Positions 40,021 through 44,872 of a stretch of 44,872 nt of DNA are shown one piece after another (the first letter of the stretch is position 1; each line of letters opens with the position of its first letter). Source of the stretch: a virus; IMG/VR virus record IMGVR_UViG_3300009085_000007, positions 1 to 44,872 of that record. One strand, 5' to 3'. Under the pieces are notes generated by a model, which ran no database searches, was not told where the DNA came from, and saw only the letters and a program-made list of their open reading frames with translations. Both the position numbers and the translations under genes were made by a program.

Positions 40021-40127
40021 TTTGAACCCCCTTTTTCACGGGCGTTGGGCCCCCGCAATTCGATTGTTGTTCGAGCCGCCTAACAAGTCAAGCGGCCCAT
40101 CCATGGGCCTAGACGCCCATCCTTGGC
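40021..40127 (-). promoter_or_regulatory. Structured intergenic leader between fibre genes
   Basis: Between the 615-aa fibre stop and the next ATG lie several stems: GGCCCAT-ATGGGCC (near 40094-40109), GCCGC-GCGGC (near 40076-40095, alternative pairing) and GGGGGCCC-related pairs. A U-run is lacking. It could be an RNA leader, attenuator or weak promoter (leftward TTGACT with a poor -10) separating expression of the two fibre proteins. Confidence 0.4.
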
Positions 40128-41975
40128 CTATATTAAATTAACCCACGCACCATTTTCATAGCCTCGGAATTTGTTGCTTGTCGTGTTGTAGTAAATTGCC
40201 CCATTTTGGGCGCCCCCAGTAGGGTCAGCCGCCCTAACTGGAACACGAGCAAAAAGACCTTGAAGCTCAATAAATCCAGAACTTGCGTCATCTACCCCAG
40301 AACCCGCATTTAGCGAAATGTAACCGCCAATACCGCTAGAGGAACTTGCAGTGATAAGTTCTATGTTTCCGCTATCGCCCGCCGTAGGTGAGCCCGTATA
40401 AATAGCAATATCGCCAGTTCTGTTACCAGACGTAGCGGTATCACCCGTTTGTAGATTGATACTCCCGGAGTTATTTATACTGGAATTTCCAGTGCGAATA
40501 TCAATCAACCCCGAAGCCTCGCCTAGCGAAGTTCCCGTTCGAATGTCTATTCTTCCAGACAGTCCAGTTCCCGCAGTTTTGTTACCGGATTCAATTAAAA
40601 TTCGTCCCGTTGCCGTGGCATTTGCGCCTGCATTGTTGGACGTAATTAAACCCAATGCTCGGTCGGACTGTGTGGTTCCAGTGTTACCTGTACGCAGTAC
40701 CGAAGCGGTAACGCCACTCGGAGTTGTACTCGACTGCATGATTTCCATGTATGTATTTGCGCCGGAATCGTACCAACGAATTATACCGACTGTGGCACTT
40801 GCGAAAAATATATTTCGGCGAACATAAATCTCTTGCCAGTTAAAACTACCAGTACCCAAGGTATACGTGTCTGTGACCGAGGGATTCAGGTTGCCAACGA
40901 TGTTAACGGTGGGGGCGTTTAGGGTAATGTTCCCTCTAGTACCACCCGCAGAAGTTCCGGTTCTTAAAGTAATAGCCCCAGAATTCCCAGTCCCCGCAGT
41001 TTTATTGCCAGTTTCAATTGAAACTGGACGAGTCTGAGCGGCGTTAGCTGTCGCATTGCTTATTGTATAAACGGTTAAATCGCCGACCAAAGATGCGCCA
41101 CTTATTAGACCAAGGGAACTAGCGGCTCCCGAGGGTGTAGTTAGTGCGCCCCTAATTTCACCATACGTGTTACCCGCAGAATCAAATAGACCGTAGTTAG
41201 CACTTCCACCCGCGCCTACTGCGCCGAAGCCATTGCCATGAACTGCGGCCCATGCGACGGCAGTAGAACCTAAAATATAAGTGTTGTTCGCCGACGGGTT
41301 AAGGTTTGTACTTGCAATAGAGTTTGTCGAGCCAATCGAAAACCTGGAAGTCCCGCCCGTGGAAAAATTTAACGTATCTGCGCCAGAACTAAAAAGTCCT
41401 GTATTGTCGTCACCCGTAAATGAATAACTTGGCGCCCCCGCAGTTCCTAATGGGGCTAGAAGTGGGAAGCTTGCGCCGCCGCTTGGAGTGACCCAGCTTA
41501 AAATTCCGTTTCCGGCAACATCCGTTAAAACCTGTCCGGCGGAAGCTACCGCCCCAGGTAGTGTAATTGTATAACTTGATGAAACTGAATTCGGAACTTT
41601 TAGTCCTACAAAATTAGTTCCGCCAATATCCACAAACTTAAACGTAGGGGATGCCGCACCACCATAAGTGGTAAAAATAACTTCCTCACAATATAACTCA
41701 AATAAATCTTCACAAAAAATTCCGGCGTATTGGCTAGTGCCGTCGAGGTAAAATTCTGACGTTCCGTTGGTCAGTATTGTTTCATTACCGCTGCCTAATT
41801 TAAGTATATCTATATCAAGCGTGTCTAAGGAATTTCTTGCCCGCAAAGCTTGGTTGTTATCTAGGCGAATTTCTACGCCTGTAACTGAATCAGGTGCCAG
41901 TGGTCCGCCCCCGCCAGAGGGGCCGCCTAAAGGGGAACCTAAAATTGTACGCATTGTTCTGTCTAAAATTCCCAT
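40128..41975 (-). CDS. Tail fibre protein
   Basis: This 615-aa protein has a Gly/Pro-rich N-terminus (GSPLGGPSGGGGPLAPDSVT), then a beta-rich body with many T-G-x and S-G-x repeats. Fibre-type modules such as SFTGDDNTGLFSSGADTLNF and NPSVTDTYTLGTGSFNWQEI occur repeatedly. The C-terminal third contains the GRILIESGNKTAGTGLSGRI-like repeats typical of beta-helix fibre shafts. The very end (GGAQNGAIYYNTTSNKFRGY) is a common fibre tip motif. It would bind the host receptor. No chaperone-type peptidase motif was seen. Confidence 0.88.
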   Translation of the reverse strand: MGILDRTMRTILGSPLGGPSGGGGPLAPDSVTGVEIRLDNNQALRARNSLDTLDIDILKLGSGNETILTNGTSEFYLDGTSQYAGIFCEDLFELYCEEVIFTTYGGAASPTFKFVDIGGTNFVGLKVPNSVSSSYTITLPGAVASAGQVLTDVAGNGILSWVTPSGGASFPLLAPLGTAGAPSYSFTGDDNTGLFSSGADTLNFSTGGTSRFSIGSTNSIASTNLNPSANNTYILGSTAVAWAAVHGNGFGAVGAGGSANYGLFDSAGNTYGEIRGALTTPSGAASSLGLISGASLVGDLTVYTISNATANAAQTRPVSIETGNKTAGTGNSGAITLRTGTSAGGTRGNITLNAPTVNIVGNLNPSVTDTYTLGTGSFNWQEIYVRRNIFFASATVGIIRWYDSGANTYMEIMQSSTTPSGVTASVLRTGNTGTTQSDRALGLITSNNAGANATATGRILIESGNKTAGTGLSGRIDIRTGTSLGEASGLIDIRTGNSSINNSGSINLQTGDTATSGNRTGDIAIYTGSPTAGDSGNIELITASSSSGIGGYISLNAGSGVDDASSGFIELQGLFARVPVRAADPTGGAQNGAIYYNTTSNKFRGYENGAWVNLI

Positions 41976-41996
41976 AGTTTCCCCCTAATTAAAAAA

Positions 41997-42230
41997 TTAA
42001 ATGTCCCAGGCCGAATCCCACGTCGCCAAAGATTCTTGCATCTTTTCAACGTCTGTGGTTGCGCCGACATAAACATATTCCGTTTTCAAGCAAGGACCGC
42101 CGTGAACCGTGTTCGCAAGCGCCTCATATTGCTCAGTCACACGGGGTACGCCGTCATATACACGTCGAACCTTTATGACTTCTTTACCCAGTGCCTTTAA
42201 TAGCTCGTCCGCATTTGTATCTGAACTCAT
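41997..42230 (-). CDS. Hypothetical small protein near tail genes
   Basis: This 77-aa protein (SDTNADELLKALGKEVIKVRR at the start, then TVHGGPCLKTEYVYVGATTD) is mixed helix and strand and ends with Trp-rich SLATWDSAWDI. It overlaps the membrane gene upstream by 4 nt and precedes the tail fibre gene. Similar small proteins next to fibres may be assembly factors. No family recognised. Confidence 0.65.
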   Translation of the reverse strand: MSSDTNADELLKALGKEVIKVRRVYDGVPRVTEQYEALANTVHGGPCLKTEYVYVGATTDVEKMQESLATWDSAWDI

Positions 42231-42502
42231 GGTTTATCCCCCGTCTTATTAGAATTTTCACTAGAATCATGAACAAAGTCACTTATCTTCTTTGTCGCAC
42301 GGCTATCGCCCATGCGCCAAAACAAATGTCCCATCACTACACCCATTAAAAACGTAAAAATCGGGTATTTATAGGACCACTCGATCATTACGTGGCTTAT
42401 CGAAGTCTCAAAGCCTGCGGTTGAAATCACATAAACATCCCAGACCGCAATCACGATGACTGTCACTAAAATGAAAATCTTGGTCATTGCGGCTTTGTTC
42501 AT
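42227..42502 (-). CDS. Two-span membrane protein, holin candidate
   Basis: This 91-aa protein has two membrane helices (about 8-29, IFILVTVIVIAVWDVYVIST, and about 44-64, SYKYPIFTFLMGVVMGHLFW) and a polar tail with several Ser/Asp/Lys. This is a class II holin topology. It is 6 kb from the lysin by gene order but within the same late operon. Holin is a candidate, not proven. Overlaps neighbours by 4 nt on both sides. Confidence 0.65.
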   Translation of the reverse strand: MNKAAMTKIFILVTVIVIAVWDVYVISTAGFETSISHVMIEWSYKYPIFTFLMGVVMGHLFWRMGDSRATKKISDFVHDSSENSNKTGDKP

Positions 42503-42906
42503 ATGAGAACCTTATCCTTGTCTAAGTTAATGCAGACCCAAACGTCGTTGGCCCCAACTGAAGTGTACGCAATTCGCAAGGTTAAACCTGCAAAAACTTT
42601 CGCGGGGAAATTGGCCTTTGGGAGCGGTTGGTTCAAAGTTGTGAAATCCACTCGCCAGCCCGTGACACCTTGAAACACCACGCCAGCAATCGGGTGAATG
42701 ACTTGCATCGCCCAATGGTCACCCTTAACTGCGCCGTCGATTAAAATACAGCTAGTCATCACAAGCGCGTCGTCAGTAATTGCAATGTCTAAGTTTTGCG
42801 TGGTGCCAGCCGTAACAGTAAACTCATGCCCCTCGGCGGCTTTATTGAGTTTTATTTTTTCAAATAAATTTGTATTTTGTGGGTCGAAGGTTGTATTGCT
42901 TGGCAT
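42499..42906 (-). CDS. Virion-region protein, beta-rich
   Basis: The protein is 135 aa from the internal ATG at 42906, which has GAGG six bases upstream; an earlier in-frame start overlaps the preceding gene. It contains beta-rich segments (GHEFTVTAGTTQNLDIAITD, GVVFQGVTGWRVDFTTLNQP) with no membrane anchor. It lies between small virion-type genes and may be a decoration or fibre-associated protein. No family identified. Confidence 0.65.
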   Translation of the reverse strand: MPSNTTFDPQNTNLFEKIKLNKAAEGHEFTVTAGTTQNLDIAITDDALVMTSCILIDGAVKGDHWAMQVIHPIAGVVFQGVTGWRVDFTTLNQPLPKANFPAKVFAGLTLRIAYTSVGANDVWVCINLDKDKVLI

Positions 42907-42907
42907 A

Positions 42908-43570
42908 TTATTCCTCAGTCCATTCAATAGTTATCGACAAGTCCGAACCCGCCATAGTCACGCCAGCTAAGTTGATCGCCAAGTATTCGTTGTCGTTATT
43001 TAATGTAATTGTTTTTTGAGGCGAGTCAGTTAGCGAAAATAATTCCGCATACGACGAAACAATTGAGTTTTTACCGGAAATCATTTTTGACACACTTACA
43101 AGTGTCCCGACCGCAGCCCCAAGCGCCGACGGGTTAGCTGTATATGAAAACACACTAGCCGTTGCCGCCGCATCGTTAGAGTCATACGGAACCGCAGTTA
43201 AACTTGCGCGTGTTCCGCCAGTATTATCAGCCGATCTTTTAATTAACAAAATATCTTGATAGGAGGCGTTGTTCTGAAAACCCGTAAAATAAATTCTGCG
43301 AATTTTTACTTTCTTTGTGGCCGAGCCTTTTATTAAAAACACGTCAGTAGGGTTCGCGGCCACGGTCAAACTATTTATACTTGCCGCGTAGGTCGGAATG
43401 TTTTCGGCTGTGGAAACTTTAATCGCGTCACCGACGTTTCCAATTAACGTGCCGTCAGTGTCGCCCTTAATCTTTGATTGCTGATTGCCATTTGTTTGAT
43501 TAGCACTCGTCGCCAGTGTCGGCGACGAGTCATCTTGAATTTCTATCGAGACTTGCGGGTTATCCGCCAT
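42908..43570 (-). CDS. Virion-region protein, beta-rich (220 aa)
   Basis: This 220-aa protein begins ADNPQVSIEIQDDSSPTLAT, passes through a Gln/Asn-rich linker (TNGNQQSKIKGDTDGTLIGN) and then a beta-sandwich-like domain (VFLIKGSATKKVKIRRIYFT, where VFxIxGSATKxVKIRRI recurs in many phage virion proteins). It ends with LAINLAGVTMAGSDLSITIEW. Likely a head-decoration or tail protein. Three genes in this block share this style. Confidence 0.7.
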   Translation of the reverse strand: MADNPQVSIEIQDDSSPTLATSANQTNGNQQSKIKGDTDGTLIGNVGDAIKVSTAENIPTYAASINSLTVAANPTDVFLIKGSATKKVKIRRIYFTGFQNNASYQDILLIKRSADNTGGTRASLTAVPYDSNDAAATASVFSYTANPSALGAAVGTLVSVSKMISGKNSIVSSYAELFSLTDSPQKTITLNNDNEYLAINLAGVTMAGSDLSITIEWTEE

Positions 43571-43583
43571 TCAAAACCCCTAC

Positions 43584-44264
43584 TTATGCAATCTTAACTG
43601 AACAAGACGCATAAAAATCTGAAAGCGCATTTAAGTTTAGCGCCTTGATAATTATGGACTGAGTACCGCTTGCGCCTGTAGCAAATTCACCTTCCGACAT
43701 TTGACCATGAAAAGAAAATTGACCGGGGCCGCAAATTGCATCGGCAATAATTGTTTCCGCGCCGTTGTCGTTTAAGATAACTTGAAAACGTGCATCACGA
43801 AAGCAAGAAACCATAAAATCTAGGTTTTCATAAATTTCTGAAACTGCAAGCGTCAATGTTGCAACAGTCACCAAAGTTAGTGAGCCGCCAACTGTACCAC
43901 GCGCACGACGACCGTCGCCAGTGACAGTGCCGAAAGTTACGGGCACTGGAGTCGCGCGAAGTTCCGCGTCAGTCAACGGGCCAAGTACGTCAACAGGTGT
44001 TGCACGTAGCTCGGCGTCTGTTAATGGGCCAAGAACGTCAACAGGCGTTGCGCGTAACTCAGTGTCTGTTAATGGACCAACAACACCAAGTTCATTTGAT
44101 GCGTTTAGTGGTGCCGCAATTGCGTTACCAGAGTTGTCCTTAAACGCAAAAGCAAGCGAACCATTTTTAGCTGTGACTGCCTGACCTTCTTGAACCGCTC
44201 GAAGGGCTAAACCTTCCTGCGATGCGCCTTCTAACGTGGTGAAACTCTCTCGTAAATCTGCCAT
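43584..44264 (-). CDS. Virion-region protein with three tandem 16-residue repeats
   Basis: This 226-aa protein contains three consecutive copies of a 16-residue unit (GPLTDTELRATPVDVL, then two GPLTDAELRATP units) between about residues 62 and 110. LTDxxLRATPVPV is a widespread phage motif at the junction of a conserved N-terminal part and a variable C-terminal domain. The rest is beta-rich (LTLVTVATLTLAVSEIYENL and so on). Probably a fibre- or decoration-type protein. Separated from its neighbours by 13 to 16 nt. Confidence 0.75.
   Translation of the reverse strand: MADLRESFTTLEGASQEGLALRAVQEGQAVTAKNGSLAFAFKDNSGNAIAAPLNASNELGVVGPLTDTELRATPVDVLGPLTDAELRATPVDVLGPLTDAELRATPVPVTFGTVTGDGRRARGTVGGSLTLVTVATLTLAVSEIYENLDFMVSCFRDARFQVILNDNGAETIIADAICGPGQFSFHGQMSEGEFATGASGTQSIIIKALNLNALSDFYASCSVKIA
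43945..44090 (-). repeat. Three tandem 48-nt coding repeats
   Basis: Three near-identical 48-nt units encode the 16-residue LTDAELRATPV repeats of the 226-aa protein. Differences are mainly at third positions, so they were duplicated some time ago and kept under protein selection. Unit number may vary between relatives through slippage or recombination. Confidence 0.85.
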
Positions 44265-44280
44265 TATTTTCCCCTTTAGT

Positions 44281-44865
44281 TTATGCCGTTAATGTCTTTG
44301 TGATGCCCTGTAAATTCAGGCCCACTGATACATCGGGCGCCCCAGACCTTTTCTCAAATATAATTTCAATTAAATCCCCAATTTCCAATTCCCGGTATGG
44401 ATACCAAATAAAACTATCCGTTGGTTTAGCCGGGCCAGTGCGTAGATCGGCAATAACAATTCCATTCTTTAGAACTTGAAACATTGACTCGAAGCGACAA
44501 CTAACAGTCAATCTGCCAATCTCTAAAACGTCCGGAAATGTGACGGTGTAACTAAATAAAGTATGTGGACCCACGCCCACGGGAACATCAAAATAGTCAA
44601 AAAAAAAGTCGTCGACTGCCGCCGCCTGCCCTGGAAACCAACCCTTAATAATGTCGATTGCGTTCGACAAGTTGGTTATGTCGTTTCCGCCGTCATTCAG
44701 GGTCAATAGGCCATTTGATAGCGCCCGAATAACGTCGCTAGAAGCTGCAAAGGTCGGGTAGTCTTGTGGTGGAATCGTGTAGCTTGAGCTTGCGCCGATT
44801 GATACGCCCGTATCAAGAAGGTCAACGGAATTTATGAGGTCATCATTTCTTAAGATTTTGCTCAT
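44281..44865 (-). CDS. Virion-region protein (194 aa) crossing the terminal redundancy
   Basis: This 194-aa protein starts at 44865, inside the terminal 123-bp repeat, so its first 116 nt are duplicated at 116-1. It has an N-terminal region with VSIGASSSYTIPPQDYPTFA, a helical middle (DITNLSNAIDIIKGWFPGQA) and a beta-rich C-terminal half (HTLFSYTVTFPDVLEIGRLT). The last 80 residues resemble those of the 226-aa neighbour in style (beta-rich, RFESMFQVLKNG and RDARFQVILNDNG), suggesting related folds. Probably a decoration or fibre protein. Confidence 0.75.
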   Translation of the reverse strand: MSKILRNDDLINSVDLLDTGVSIGASSSYTIPPQDYPTFAASSDVIRALSNGLLTLNDGGNDITNLSNAIDIIKGWFPGQAAAVDDFFFDYFDVPVGVGPHTLFSYTVTFPDVLEIGRLTVSCRFESMFQVLKNGIVIADLRTGPAKPTDSFIWYPYRELEIGDLIEIIFEKRSGAPDVSVGLNLQGITKTLTA

Positions 44866-44872
44866 ATATCCG
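44750..44872. repeat. 123-bp exact terminal redundancy, right copy
   Basis: Identical to bases 1-123. Joining the ends at this overlap gives a 44749-bp circle in which the 194-aa gene and the 247-aa gene are coupled through an ATGA overlap. Confidence 0.95.

Noticed and set aside
1-44872. tRNA genes, rRNA, CRISPR arrays or a complete insertion sequence
   Set aside because: Scanning by eye found no cloverleaf with a T-loop and CCA-type end, no regular repeat-spacer array, and no transposase with terminal repeats. The IS66-like pair lacks the transposase.

Overview
The window is one complete, circularly closed genome of a tailed double-stranded DNA bacteriophage. The first 123 bases are repeated exactly as the last 123 bases (1-123 = 44750-44872), and the leftward gene order runs through the join, so the unique genome is 44749 bp. 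It has a P22-type portal, an ATP-dependent large terminase, a P22 gp10/T7 gp12-like tail stabilisation protein and several internal virion-type proteins. There is no tape-measure, tail-tube or sheath gene, so a short-tailed (podovirus-like) virion is most likely. The host cannot be named. Lipobox-bearing small proteins, an ADP-heptose-type glycosyltransferase and an NlpC/P60 lysin suggest a Gram-negative host. No tRNA, rRNA, CRISPR array or complete insertion sequence was seen.

Layout. (1) 113-7795, leftward: packaging and head genes (small terminase candidate, large terminase, portal, scaffold, capsid), continuing across the join into 44865-26696. (2) 7910-10853, rightward: a chain of small overlapping early genes. 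It starts with a pair resembling TnpA and TnpB of IS66 transposons without a transposase, and ends with a minimal cytosine-methyltransferase-like protein. (3) 10850-12132, leftward: a stand-alone tyrosine-recombinase catalytic domain and three small unknown genes. (4) 12133-12633: a 500-bp divergent control region with six CTTAAG-centred sites, GC-rich repeats and no convincing gene. (5) 12634-16445, rightward: a compositionally foreign module encoding a MoxR AAA+ ATPase, a DUF3150-like protein, a metallopeptidase/VWA protein, an unknown protein and a lipoprotein. (6) 16446-17789: little-gene DNA, two small genes and an unusual antisense overlapping ORF pair. (7) 17790-20333, leftward: a TOPRIM primase/D5-type helicase. 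(8) 20334-20628: a control region with two DnaA-box-like sites and a strong hairpin terminator. (9) 20629-26631, rightward: replication operon with an SNF2 helicase, an SSB-like protein, family A DNA polymerase and a VRR-NUC nuclease. (10) 26696-44865, leftward: ejection-type proteins, a Hint-domain protein, cupin- and GNAT-like proteins, tail adaptor and stabilisation proteins, lysis cassette, glycosyltransferase, RCC1-repeat protein, tail fibre and small decoration-type proteins.

How it works together (inference): early small genes and the DNA-metabolism operon probably prepare the host and replicate the genome with phage primase-helicase, polymerase, SNF2 helicase and nuclease. The long leftward late operon, whose genes mostly overlap or abut, builds and fills the head, attaches the short tail and lyses the cell. 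The most unusual parts are the IS66 TnpA/TnpB-like pair, the MoxR-VWA module with its distinct base composition and operator-like upstream repeats, the self-processing-type Hint domain on a virion-region protein, and the antisense ORF pair at 17.1-17.6 kb.
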